A stretch of 64,000 nucleotides of DNA, taken from NCBI RefSeq assembly GCF_042646425.1, contig NZ_JBHRTR010000025.1:124001-188000 (forward strand), read 5' to 3'. The number at the start of each line of letters is the position of its first letter. Positions within the stretch are counted from its first letter, which is position 1. The stretch is from Marinibaculum pumilum (lineage in GTDB: Bacteria; Pseudomonadota; Alphaproteobacteria; Ferrovibrionales; Ferrovibrionaceae). Both the position numbers and the translations under genes were made by a program. The notes under the pieces are model-generated. The model was not told the DNA's origin. It was given only the letters and a program-made list of their open reading frames with translations, and made no database searches. Positions 8,831 to 17,497 of this stretch are shown here, in pieces.

Positions 8831-9789
8831 TGCGGCCGGCGGTTCCAGTGCCAATGGCGGCGGCGGGCGCGGTCGTGCTGCTGGCCGTCCTGCCGCTCCT
8901 CGGCGTGTCGAATTATGTCGCCGGCGTCGGCGTCACGGTGTTCGTCTTCATCGTCGCCGCCCTGTCGCTGAACGTGGTCTATGGCCTGCTGGGGCTCTTG
9001 TCGCTCGCCCATACCGCGTTCTGGGGGATCGGCGGCTATTTCACCGCGGTCACCGTGGTGGACCTGGGCTGGAGCTTCTGGCTGGCGCTGCCGGCGGGCG
9101 GCCTGTTCGCCGGCCTGGTGGCGCTGGTCATCGGCTATCCGGCGCTGCGCCTGAACCGTCATTCCTTCGTCGTGGTGACCCTGGTCTTCTCGCTGCTGAC
9201 CTTCCTGGTGGCGCGCGACTGGATGTCGGTGACCCGCGGCCCGATGGGCATGCCGGGCCTGCCGCCGCCAGTCTTCTTCGGGGTGCCGATCGACGGTCCG
9301 ACCGGCTTCTACTATCTCGCCCTGGCCTTCCTGGTCGCGACCCTGGCGCTTTTCTACGCCTTCTTCACCTCGCGCATCGCCGCCACCATGCGGGCGATCA
9401 GCCAGAACGAGCCGCTGGTCCGCTCGCAGGGGATCAACCCCACCCCCTACAAGCTGCTGGGCTTCTTCATATCCGCGGTGTTCACCGGGATGGCCGGGGC
9501 GATCCTGGTGTTCCATGTGCGGATCATCGACCCGCTGATCTTCGACTTCTTCTACATGCAGGCCTTCCTGATCATGGTGATCGTCGGCGGCCGCGGCAGC
9601 TTCTGGGGGGTGCTGGCCGCCGGCGCGGCGATGTCGCTGCTGCCGGAACTGCTGCGCGTCTCCGGCGACCTGCGGATGGTGGTCTACGGCCTGATCCTGC
9701 TGGCCGTGGTCTCCGTCGCCCCCGCCGGCTTCGCCGGCTGGCTGCGGGAACGCCGCAACCGCCGCCTGCGCCTGGAGCTGCGGCAATGA
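8827..9789 (+). CDS. livM: ABC transporter permease, LivM type
   Basis: The 320-residue, strongly hydrophobic protein shows the LivM signature segments NVVYGLLGLLSLAHTAFWGIG (family form GLLSLGHAAFFGIG) and the EAA-like cytoplasmic loop before the last helices (VGGRGSFWGVLAAG). It pairs with LivH. The start ATG overlaps the livH stop (ATGA), and its own stop overlaps the livG start in the same way, indicating translational coupling. Confidence 0.9.
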   Translation: MMRPAVPVPMAAAGAVVLLAVLPLLGVSNYVAGVGVTVFVFIVAALSLNVVYGLLGLLSLAHTAFWGIGGYFTAVTVVDLGWSFWLALPAGGLFAGLVALVIGYPALRLNRHSFVVVTLVFSLLTFLVARDWMSVTRGPMGMPGLPPPVFFGVPIDGPTGFYYLALAFLVATLALFYAFFTSRIAATMRAISQNEPLVRSQGINPTPYKLLGFFISAVFTGMAGAILVFHVRIIDPLIFDFFYMQAFLIMVIVGGRGSFWGVLAAGAAMSLLPELLRVSGDLRMVVYGLILLAVVSVAPAGFAGWLRERRNRRLRLELRQ

Positions 9790-10556
9790 CCGCGCCCCCC
9801 CTTCTGGCGGTCGAGGGCCTGACCAAGAACTTCGCCGGGCTGCGCGCCGTCGACGGCGTCTCCTTTGCGATCGCCGACGGCACCATCACCGGCATCATCG
9901 GGCCGAACGGCTCCGGCAAGAGCACGACGATCGACTGCATCTCCGGCTTCCAGCGGCCCGATGCCGGCCGGGTGCTGCTGGACGGCGCCGACATCACCGG
10001 CCGCCCGGCGGACGCGATCGCCCGCGCCGGGCTGATCCGCACCTTCCAGGCGGTGCGCCTCTACGACCAGATGTCGGTGCGCGAGAACCTGTTGCAGGCC
10101 GCGCGCCCGTTCCAGCAGGTCGGCTGGGTCGCCGACTTCCTGCGCACGGCGGCGATGCGGCGCGCGGTGGACGCGGCGGAGGCCCGCGCGGAGGAGCTGA
10201 TCGCGATGATCGGACTGGAGCGCTACCGCGACGCGCCGGCGGTGATCCTGTCCTACGGCCAGAAGAAGCTGGTGGCACTGGCCGCCGCGCTGATGCCGCG
10301 GCCGCGCCTGGTGGTGCTGGACGAACCCGTCGCCGGGGTGAACCCGACCCGGATCCGCGAGATCGAGGAGGTGATCCTGCGGCTGCACGCAGCGGGCGAG
10401 ACCTTCGTGATCGTCGAACATAATGTCGAGTTCATCATGCGGCTCTGCTCGCGCATCCTGGTCTTCGTGCAGGGCGCGAAGACGATGGAGGGGGATCCCG
10501 CCGCGGTGCAGTCCGACGAGCGCGTGCTGGAGGCCTATCTTGGCATCCGCGCCTGA
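9786..10556 (+). CDS. livG: ABC transporter ATPase, LivG type
   Basis: This 256-residue ATPase has Walker A GPNGSGKST (residues 39-47), the ABC signature LSYGQKK in the form usual for LivG proteins, Walker B RLVVLDEPVAG and the switch histidine in IVEHNVEF. It energises the LivHM channel together with LivF. The short ATGA overlap with livM and the longer overlap with livF keep it inside the operon. Confidence 0.92.
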   Translation: MTAPPLLAVEGLTKNFAGLRAVDGVSFAIADGTITGIIGPNGSGKSTTIDCISGFQRPDAGRVLLDGADITGRPADAIARAGLIRTFQAVRLYDQMSVRENLLQAARPFQQVGWVADFLRTAAMRRAVDAAEARAEELIAMIGLERYRDAPAVILSYGQKKLVALAAALMPRPRLVVLDEPVAGVNPTRIREIEEVILRLHAAGETFVIVEHNVEFIMRLCSRILVFVQGAKTMEGDPAAVQSDERVLEAYLGIRA

Positions 10557-11310
10557 CACGTCCCCGGTTCTCGAGGCAAACGGCCTGACTGCCGGCTATC
10601 GCGGCAATGCCATCGTCCACGACGTCTCCTTCGTCCTGGCCGGCGGCTCGATCACCACCCTGATCGGCGGCAACGGCGCCGGCAAGTCGACCCTGATGCG
10701 CGCGGTCTACGGCTCCTGCCAGCATCTGGGCGGCAGCCTGACCTTCAAGGGGGAGCGGATCGAGGCGCTGGATCCCTGGCTGCGCTTCCAGCGCGGCATC
10801 GGCTTCGTGCCGCAGGGGCGCTGCAATTTCCCGCTGATGACCGTGGCGGAAAACCTGAAGCTCGGCTGCTACACCCTCGCCAGGGCCGTCCATGCGGCGC
10901 GCATCGAGAAGGTGATGACCGCCTTCCCGGTGCTGCGCAGCAAGCTGGGCGAGCGCGCCGGCAACCTGTCGGGCGGCGAGCAGCAGGTGCTGGAGACGGC
11001 GATGGTGCTGCTGTCCGAACCCTCCCTCCTGCTGCTCGACGAACCCTCGCTCGGCCTGTCGCCGAAGATGCAGGACGAGGTGTTCGCGGTGGTGAAGGGC
11101 ATCGCCGCGACCGGGGTCACGGTGCTGGTGGTGGAGCAGAACGTGCACGGCGCGCTGCTGGTCTCCGACACCGCGATCGTCCTGGAGATGGGGCGCAAGT
11201 TCATGGAGGGGCCGGCCGCCGAAGTCGCGGCCGACCCGCGCATCCGCCACGCCTATCTGGGCGGCAATCTGAGCGAAGAAACCGAAGTGCTTCCTGGGGA
11301 AACGGAATGA
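10540..11310 (+). CDS. livF: ABC transporter ATPase, LivF type (TTG start)
   Basis: The homologous protein begins just before SPVLEANGLTAGYRGN. The only suitable start near there is TTG at 10540, giving 256 residues and a 17-bp overlap with livG. The nearest upstream ATG, at 10423, would add 39 residues of out-of-frame livG translation. Walker A is GGNGAGKST (43-51), the signature is LSGGEQQ, and Walker B is SLLLLDEPSLG. It is the second ATPase of the transporter. Its stop overlaps the hyuA start (ATGA), tying uptake to catabolism. Confidence 0.88.
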   Translation: MASAPDTSPVLEANGLTAGYRGNAIVHDVSFVLAGGSITTLIGGNGAGKSTLMRAVYGSCQHLGGSLTFKGERIEALDPWLRFQRGIGFVPQGRCNFPLMTVAENLKLGCYTLARAVHAARIEKVMTAFPVLRSKLGERAGNLSGGEQQVLETAMVLLSEPSLLLLDEPSLGLSPKMQDEVFAVVKGIAATGVTVLVVEQNVHGALLVSDTAIVLEMGRKFMEGPAAEVAADPRIRHAYLGGNLSEETEVLPGETE

Positions 11311-13391
11311 GCGGAACGGCACGCCTGGCGGTCGATATCGGCGGGACCTTCACCGACCTTGCCCTGCAGGACGGCGACAGGAGCGTGGCGGCCAAGGTGC
11401 TGACCACCCCGGATGCGCCGGAGCGCGGCGTGCTGGAGGGGATCGACCTGATCCTGGGCCGCGCCGGGCTGGATCCGCGCGACCTCGCCATCATCATCCA
11501 CGGCACCACCCTGGCCACCAACGCGATCATCGAGCGCAAGGGCACCCGTACCGCGATGCTGGTGACGGAGGGCTTCCGCGATTCCATCGCCATGGCCTAC
11601 GAGAACCGCTTCGAGCAGTACGACCTGATGATGGAGCGCCCGGCGCCGCTGGTGCCGCGGGAACTGCGCCTGCCGGTGCCGGAGCGGATGGACGCCCGCG
11701 GCAATGTGGTGGTTCCGCTCGACGAGGCGGCCCTGGCCGGCATCGCCGGCACCCTGAAGGCGGAACAGGTCGGCGGGGTGGCGATCTGCTTCCTGCATTC
11801 CTATGCCAATGCCGCGCACGAGGAGCGGGCACGCGAGGTCCTGCAGGCCGCGCTGCCCGGGATGGCGATCACCCTGTCGAGCGAGGTCTGCCCGGAGATC
11901 CGCGAATACGAGCGCTGGTCCACCGCATCGGCCAATGCCTATATCCAGCCGGTGATGGCGAGCTACCTGAAGCGGCTGGTGGACGAGATCCGCGCCCGCG
12001 ACATCGCCTGCCCGTTCTACATGATCACCTCCGCTGGCGGCCTGACGGAGGTGGAGACGGCGCGCCGCTTCCCGATCCGGCTGGTGGAATCCGGCCCCGC
12101 CGGCGGCGCGATCCTGGCCGCCCATGTCGCGCGGCAATGCGGCTATGGGCGGATCATGTCCTTCGACATGGGCGGCACGACGGCGAAGATCTGCCTGATC
12201 GACGGCGGCGAGCCGCATTATTCCCGCAATTTCGAGGTGGCCCGCGAATACCGCTTCCTGAAGGGCAGCGGCCTGCCGATCCGCATCCCGGTGATCGACA
12301 TGGTGGAGATCGGCGCCGGCGGCGGCTCCGTCGCCTCCATCGACGAACTGTCGCGGATCCAGATCGGGCCGCAGAGCATGGGCTCGCAGCCCGGGCCGGC
12401 CTGCTACGGCCGCGGCGGCACCGCCGCCACCGTCACCGATGCCGATGTCGTGCTGGGCCGCATCGACCCGGAGCATTTCGCCGGCGGCAGCTTCACCCTG
12501 CATGGCGACCGCGCCGCCGACGCCGTCGCGGCGGCGATCGGCGCCCCGCTGGACCTGCCGCAGGTGGAGGCCGCGCTCGGCATCTCCGAGGTGGTGGAGG
12601 AGAACATGGCCAATGCCGCGCGAGTCCATGCGATCGAGCTGGGCAGCGCGCTGGGCGAGCGCACCATGGTGGCGTTCGGCGGCGCGGCGCCGCTGCATGC
12701 GGTGCGGCTGGCGGAGAAGCTGTCGATCGACCGCATCGTGGTGCCGCGCGGCGCCGGGGTCGGCTCCGCCGTCGGCTTCCTGATCGCGCCGGTCGCCTAC
12801 GAGATCGCGCGCAGCCGCTTCATGCCGATCGACGCAGGGTTCGATGCGGCGGCGATGAACGCGCTGCGGGCGGAGATGTACCAGGCGGCCGAGGCGGTGG
12901 TCCGCGCCGGCGCGCCGGATGCGCCCCTGGTCGCCACCTGGACCGCCGACATGCGCTATGCCGGGCAGGGCCACGAGATCGTCGTGCCGCTGCCGGCGGA
13001 ACCCTTCGCCGCCGGCGACGAGGCGCGGCTCGCCGCCCTGTTCGTCGCCCGCTACGAGGAGCAGTTCGGCCGCTCGATCCCCAACCTCGCGGTCGAGGCG
13101 ATCGGCTGGTCGCTGCGGCTGGCGACGGAGGTGCCGCCGCCGGAGCCCTGCCCGCCCACGGTACCGGCGCCGGCGCCGGCGCCGGTCCGGACGGCGAAGC
13201 TCGTCGACCCGGCCAGTGCCGAGCGCGGCGAGGTGCCCGTCTACTTACGCGAGAGCCTGTCCCTTGGCGCCTCGGTCGCCGGTCCCTGCCTCATCGTCGA
13301 GGACGAGACCACGACCGTCGTCGGCCCGCGCTTCACCGCCACCATCAACGGCCTCGGCCATATCGTCCTCGAACGGGGAGCAAAGGCATGA
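11307..13391 (+). CDS. hyuA: Hydantoinase/oxoprolinase subunit A
   Basis: The 694-residue protein carries the actin-like ATPase fold of the family: VDIGGTFTDLAL near residue 9, FDMGGTTAKICLID about residue 287 and the glycine-rich IGAGGGSVASID. HyuA subunits couple ATP hydrolysis to opening of cyclic amides (N-methylhydantoin, 5-oxoproline) or, in relatives, to carboxylation of ketones. Length is normal for a stand-alone A subunit. It overlaps livF and hyuB by 4 bp each. The substrate is unknown. The operon lacks a separate cyclic-imide hydrolase, so HyuAB would be the ring-opening step if the substrate is a lactam-like ring. Confidence 0.9.
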   Translation: MSGTARLAVDIGGTFTDLALQDGDRSVAAKVLTTPDAPERGVLEGIDLILGRAGLDPRDLAIIIHGTTLATNAIIERKGTRTAMLVTEGFRDSIAMAYENRFEQYDLMMERPAPLVPRELRLPVPERMDARGNVVVPLDEAALAGIAGTLKAEQVGGVAICFLHSYANAAHEERAREVLQAALPGMAITLSSEVCPEIREYERWSTASANAYIQPVMASYLKRLVDEIRARDIACPFYMITSAGGLTEVETARRFPIRLVESGPAGGAILAAHVARQCGYGRIMSFDMGGTTAKICLIDGGEPHYSRNFEVAREYRFLKGSGLPIRIPVIDMVEIGAGGGSVASIDELSRIQIGPQSMGSQPGPACYGRGGTAATVTDADVVLGRIDPEHFAGGSFTLHGDRAADAVAAAIGAPLDLPQVEAALGISEVVEENMANAARVHAIELGSALGERTMVAFGGAAPLHAVRLAEKLSIDRIVVPRGAGVGSAVGFLIAPVAYEIARSRFMPIDAGFDAAAMNALRAEMYQAAEAVVRAGAPDAPLVATWTADMRYAGQGHEIVVPLPAEPFAAGDEARLAALFVARYEEQFGRSIPNLAVEAIGWSLRLATEVPPPEPCPPTVPAPAPAPVRTAKLVDPASAERGEVPVYLRESLSLGASVAGPCLIVEDETTTVVGPRFTATINGLGHIVLERGAKA

Positions 13392-15178
13392 GCAATGTGA
13401 GCACTGTGCCAGCAAACAATCCGCTGGCGATGATCCACCAGCAGATCATGTGGGATCGCCTGATCTCGGTGGTGGAGGAGCAGGCGCAGACCCTGATGCG
13501 CACCGGCTTCTCCACCTCCACCCGGGAGGCGGGCGACCTCTCCGCCGGGGTCTTCAACACGCGCGGCGAGATGCTCGCCCAGGCGGTCACCGGCACGCCG
13601 GGCCATGTGAACTCCATGGCCCGCGCGGTGGTGCATTTCCTGGACCGCTTCCCGCTGGAGACAATGCGCGAGGGCGATGCCTTCATCACCAACGATCCCT
13701 GGAAGGGGACCGGCCATCTGCACGACTTCACGGTGGTCACCCCGACCTTCCGCGACGGCCGGCCGGTGGCTTTGTTCGCCTGCACCAGCCATGTGGTCGA
13801 TATCGGCGGCCGCGGCATCGGCCCGGACGGGCGGCAGGTCTACGAGGAAGGCATCCTGATCCCGCTGATGCGCTTCGCCGATGCCGGCACCGTCAACGAG
13901 ACGATGATCGAGATCATCCGCGGCAATGTGCGCGAGCCGATCCAGGTGATCGGCGACCTCTATTCGCTGGCCGCCTGCAACGATATCGGCGGGCGGCGGC
14001 TGGTCGCGATGATGCAGGAATTCCAGATCGACGACCTGGACGGGCTCGGCGCCCATATCCTGGAGCGCACCGACCTGGCGGTGAAGGAGGCGATCGCCGC
14101 CATCGAGCCCGGCAGCTTCACCACCCACATGCGGGTGGACGGCTATGACCGGCCGATCGACATCCATGCCCGCCTGACGGTGGCCGACGACCATATCGAG
14201 GTCGACTTCACCGGCACCTCCGGCCCCTCCGCCTTCGGCATCAACGTGCCGTTCTGCTATACCGAGGCCTATACCAGCTTCGGCGTGAAGTGCATCGTCG
14301 CGCCGACGGTGCCGAACAACGCCGCGCTTCTGTCGGCAATCAAGGTGACCGCGCCGCCCGGCACCATCCTCAGCGCCGAGCATCCGCTGCCGGTGGCGAC
14401 CCGCCACATCACCGGGCAGCTGCTGCCCGACGTCACCTTCGGCTGCCTGTCGCAGGCGCGCTACCGGGACGGGCGGCCGCTGCCGGTGCCGGCGGAGGGC
14501 ACCTCCTGCCTGTGGAACCTGTTCGCCATGGGCGGGCCCGGCCGGGTCGACGCGCCGCCGGAGGAGGTCGCCGGCGCGAAAAGCTTCAACGTCATGTCGT
14601 TCCATTCCGGCGGCACCGGCGCGCGGCCCGGCAAGGACGGGCTGTCGGCGACCGCCTTCCCTTCCGGCGTGCGCAACGTGCCGATCGAGATCACCGAGGC
14701 CGGCTCCCCCATCATCGTGCTGCGCAAGGAATACCGCACCGATTCCGGCGGCGCCGGCCTGCATCGGGGGGGACTGGGCCAGGTGATGGAGGTGGATACC
14801 CTGGACACCGCGCCGTTCGCGATCAGCGCAAACTACGACCGGGTCGACTTTCCGCCGCGCGGCCGCGACGGCGGCCGCGACGGGGCGCGCGGCATCCTGC
14901 GGCTGGCCTCCGGCACCCGCCTGCGCGGCAAGGGCCAGCAGACCGTGCCGAAGGGCGAGCGCCTGGTGATCGAGATGCCGGGCGGCGGCGGCATCGGCGA
15001 TCCGTTCCTGCGCGATCCCGCCCTGGTGGCGGAGGACGTCCGCACCGGCATGGTCTCCGCCGCCGCGGCACGCAGCGACTACGGCGTCGTGCTGCGCGAC
15101 GACCTCACTCCCGATCCGGAGGCGACGGCGGCGCTGCGCGCCGAGACCCGCCGGGCCCCCGCATCCACTTCAGCATAG
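13388..15178 (+). CDS. hyuB: Hydantoinase/oxoprolinase subunit B
   Basis: This 596-residue HyuB protein starts MSNVSTVPANNPLAMIHQQ at the ATGA overlap with hyuA and contains the family segments SGVFNTRGEMLAQAVTGTPGH-like (here SAGVFNTRGEMLAQ), NDPWKGTGHLHDFTV with a likely metal-binding DxxxGxxHxxD pattern, and a C-terminal PGGGGIGDPFLRDP. It forms the heteromeric catalytic complex with HyuA. Thirteen bases separate it from the next gene, an LLM oxidoreductase. Confidence 0.9.
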   Translation: MSNVSTVPANNPLAMIHQQIMWDRLISVVEEQAQTLMRTGFSTSTREAGDLSAGVFNTRGEMLAQAVTGTPGHVNSMARAVVHFLDRFPLETMREGDAFITNDPWKGTGHLHDFTVVTPTFRDGRPVALFACTSHVVDIGGRGIGPDGRQVYEEGILIPLMRFADAGTVNETMIEIIRGNVREPIQVIGDLYSLAACNDIGGRRLVAMMQEFQIDDLDGLGAHILERTDLAVKEAIAAIEPGSFTTHMRVDGYDRPIDIHARLTVADDHIEVDFTGTSGPSAFGINVPFCYTEAYTSFGVKCIVAPTVPNNAALLSAIKVTAPPGTILSAEHPLPVATRHITGQLLPDVTFGCLSQARYRDGRPLPVPAEGTSCLWNLFAMGGPGRVDAPPEEVAGAKSFNVMSFHSGGTGARPGKDGLSATAFPSGVRNVPIEITEAGSPIIVLRKEYRTDSGGAGLHRGGLGQVMEVDTLDTAPFAISANYDRVDFPPRGRDGGRDGARGILRLASGTRLRGKGQQTVPKGERLVIEMPGGGGIGDPFLRDPALVAEDVRTGMVSAAAARSDYGVVLRDDLTPDPEATAALRAETRRAPASTSA

Positions 15179-15191
15179 AGGAACCTGCCCG

Positions 15192-16202
15192 ATGATCGTC
15201 AGCGCCGGCCTGCCCACGGGGATGGAAGGTCTCACCTATCCGATCCCCTTCTCCTCCCCCGAAACCCTGGTGCGGATCGCCCAGCATGCCGAGAAGCTGG
15301 GCTACCACTCGGTCTGGGGCAACGACCACATGACCACGCAGCACTATGTGCGTGAGGAGTTCCCGGTGCCGCCGCGGTTCTGGGAGCCGCTGGTTACCTA
15401 TGCCTATCTGGCCGCCCATACCAAGACCCTGCGCTTCGGCACCGGCATCCTGGTGCTGCCGATGCGCCGCGACATCGTGGTGACGGCAAAGCAGATCGCC
15501 ACCCTGGACCATTTCAGCGGCGGCCGGGTGGAGATCGGCGTCGGCGTCGGCGCCTATCGCGAGGAGTTCGATGCGCTCTGGCCGGATTCGGGCGCGCATC
15601 GCGGCGACATGGTCGAGGAAGGGGTGCGGGCGCTGAACCTGCTGTTCTCGGAGCGGGTGGCCAGCTTCGACGGCAAGTACTACCAGTTCCGCGACGTGGA
15701 GCTGTATCCGAAGACCGCGCAGGAAAAGCTGCCGATCTATTTCGGCGGCAACAACCAGAACCATCTGCGCCGGGTGGCCAAGCATGCCGACGGCTGGATC
15801 CCGGCCGGCATGCAGGCCGAGCGCCTGGCCGCCATGGTGGGCCAGCTGCGCGAGTTCATGGCGGAGGAGGGCCGCGACCCGATGAAGGTCGAGATCGCAC
15901 CGCAGTTCGTCGTCCATGTCGGCAAGACGCAGGAGGAGGCAGTCGCCCGCTTCCAGCAGAGCCAGATGCACGCGCACCTGGTCTCGCTCGGCAAGTCGAC
16001 CCTGAAGGACCAGGGCAAGGTCAGCCACGAGGAGATCAACCTGATCGGCAGCCCCGACGTGGTGGTGGAGAAGGCGAAGAAGCTGCAGGCGGCCGGGGTG
16101 ACCCATCTGCTGGGGCTTTATTTCGCCGTCAACACGGTGGAGGAGCTGCTGGACCAGATGCAGCTGTTCGCCGAGGAAGTCATCCCCCACCTGGGGTCCT
16201 GA
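15192..16202 (+). CDS. LLM-class (probably F420-dependent) oxidoreductase
   Basis: The 336-residue protein is a luciferase-like TIM barrel. The motif GYHSVWGNDHM lies near residues 38-48, RFGTGILVLPMRRD near 86 and GGRVEIGVGVGAYREEF near 114-130, with the expected FGGNNQNHLRRVAKHADGW segment later. Members of this subgroup use F420H2 or FMNH2. The npdG-cofC-cofGH operon a few kilobases away makes F420 the better guess, but the cofactor is not proven by sequence. An AGAGGA ribosome site precedes the ATG. Confidence 0.85.
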   Translation: MIVSAGLPTGMEGLTYPIPFSSPETLVRIAQHAEKLGYHSVWGNDHMTTQHYVREEFPVPPRFWEPLVTYAYLAAHTKTLRFGTGILVLPMRRDIVVTAKQIATLDHFSGGRVEIGVGVGAYREEFDALWPDSGAHRGDMVEEGVRALNLLFSERVASFDGKYYQFRDVELYPKTAQEKLPIYFGGNNQNHLRRVAKHADGWIPAGMQAERLAAMVGQLREFMAEEGRDPMKVEIAPQFVVHVGKTQEEAVARFQQSQMHAHLVSLGKSTLKDQGKVSHEEINLIGSPDVVVEKAKKLQAAGVTHLLGLYFAVNTVEELLDQMQLFAEEVIPHLGS

Positions 16203-16204
16203 GC

Positions 16205-17497
16205 ATGGCGGCGGCAGCGGGAACGGGAGCGGCATCGGCAATGGCGGGCGCCAGCCTGGCCATCGGCCAGCGCTCGCTGGGCGATCGCAGCAAGCTGTTC
16301 CCGCTGCTGCCGGTGCTGACCGAAGGCTGCCCGGCGACCTCCGACGCGGAGATGCAGTATCCGCTGGAGATCGACTATGCCTATGACAGGGTCGATCCGG
16401 CCCTGTTCGACCAGCCGCCCCTGCCCGGCCTGGCGCGCTGGGCGCCGCTGCTGCCGCCGCTCGCCCCCGGCCTCGACCTGGGCGAGGGCGGCACCGCGCT
16501 GGTGCCGGCCGACGATCTGGGCCGGGCGCTGGGCTTCACCGGCCGGCTGCTCCTGAAGGACGAGAGCCGCAACCCGACCTGGAGCCACAAGGACCGGCTG
16601 AACCTCTGCACCGTGTCGACGGCGATCCTGTCCGGCGCACCGGGGATCGCCGTCGCCTCCTCCGGAAATCACGGCGCGGCGGCGGCCGCCTTCGCCGCCC
16701 GCGCCGGCCTGCCCTGCGTGGTGGTGACGTCGGAGGGGCCGCAGCCGTCGTTCCGCCGCCTGCTGGCGGCGCTGGGCGCCCATGTGGTGCTGACCGACGC
16801 CGACAACCGCTGGCCGGTGCTGCGGCGGATCGTGGCGGCGACGGGCTTCATGCCGGCCAGCAACCTGACCCGCTTCCATACCGGCAATCCCTACGGGCCG
16901 GAGGGCTACAAGACCATCGCCTACGAGCTGTTCCTGCAGCTGGGCCGCAGGGTGCCGGATTCGGTGCTGGTGCCGACCGGCTATGCGGAGCTGCTTTACG
17001 GCCTCGCCAAGGGCTTCCGCGAGCTGCGCCTGCTGGGCCTGGCGGACCGGGTGCCGCAGCTGTTGTCGGCGGAACCGGCCGCGCGCGGGCCGCTGGCCCG
17101 GGCGGCGGGCTCCAATGCCGCGGCGATGGAGGTGGCGCCGGAACCGTCGGCCGCCGCCGGCATCGCCTGCACCGTCGGCGGCTATCGCGGCATCGTGGCG
17201 CTGCAGGAAAGCCATGGCCGGGCGCTGACCTGCAGCGAGGCCGGCATGGCAGAGATGCAGGCGCGGCTTGCGCGGCACGGCTACTACCAGGAGATTTCCG
17301 GTGCGGCGGGCCTCGCCGCCGGGGCGGAGGTGATCGCCCGCGGGGAGAAGCTGGACGGGATCGTGGTCGCGATCCTGACCTCCACGGGCCTGAAGGACGG
17401 GCCGATGGACGTGTCCGACGTGCCCGTATGTGCCGCGGAAGAGGTCGAGGCACTGATCGCCCGGCTGCAGGCAGAGGGGGAAACGGGGGCGCCATGA
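16205..17497 (+). CDS. Threonine-synthase-like PLP-dependent enzyme
   Basis: This 430-residue fold-type II PLP enzyme has the Schiff-base lysine in NPTWSHKDR (Lys129), the phosphate-grip loop SSGNHG (152-157) and VPTGYAELLYG in place of the usual glycine-rich VGGG loop. The first 100 residues resemble the threonine synthase N-terminal region but lack a recognisable zinc or cap domain. Relatives catalyse beta- or gamma-elimination/replacement on phosphorylated or amino-acid substrates. It starts 2 bp after the first LLM gene and overlaps the second by 4 bp, so it acts in the same pathway. A true housekeeping threonine synthase is unlikely in this setting. Confidence 0.75.
   Translation: MAAAAGTGAASAMAGASLAIGQRSLGDRSKLFPLLPVLTEGCPATSDAEMQYPLEIDYAYDRVDPALFDQPPLPGLARWAPLLPPLAPGLDLGEGGTALVPADDLGRALGFTGRLLLKDESRNPTWSHKDRLNLCTVSTAILSGAPGIAVASSGNHGAAAAAFAARAGLPCVVVTSEGPQPSFRRLLAALGAHVVLTDADNRWPVLRRIVAATGFMPASNLTRFHTGNPYGPEGYKTIAYELFLQLGRRVPDSVLVPTGYAELLYGLAKGFRELRLLGLADRVPQLLSAEPAARGPLARAAGSNAAAMEVAPEPSAAAGIACTVGGYRGIVALQESHGRALTCSEAGMAEMQARLARHGYYQEISGAAGLAAGAEVIARGEKLDGIVVAILTSTGLKDGPMDVSDVPVCAAEEVEALIARLQAEGETGAP

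Noticed and set aside
10423..10539. ATG start for livF
   Set aside because: Adds 39 residues that are merely the livG region read in another frame.
11253..12974. 573-residue antisense frame over hyuA
   Set aside because: Shadow frame with His/Arg/Ala bias, no motif; hyuA is certain on the other strand.
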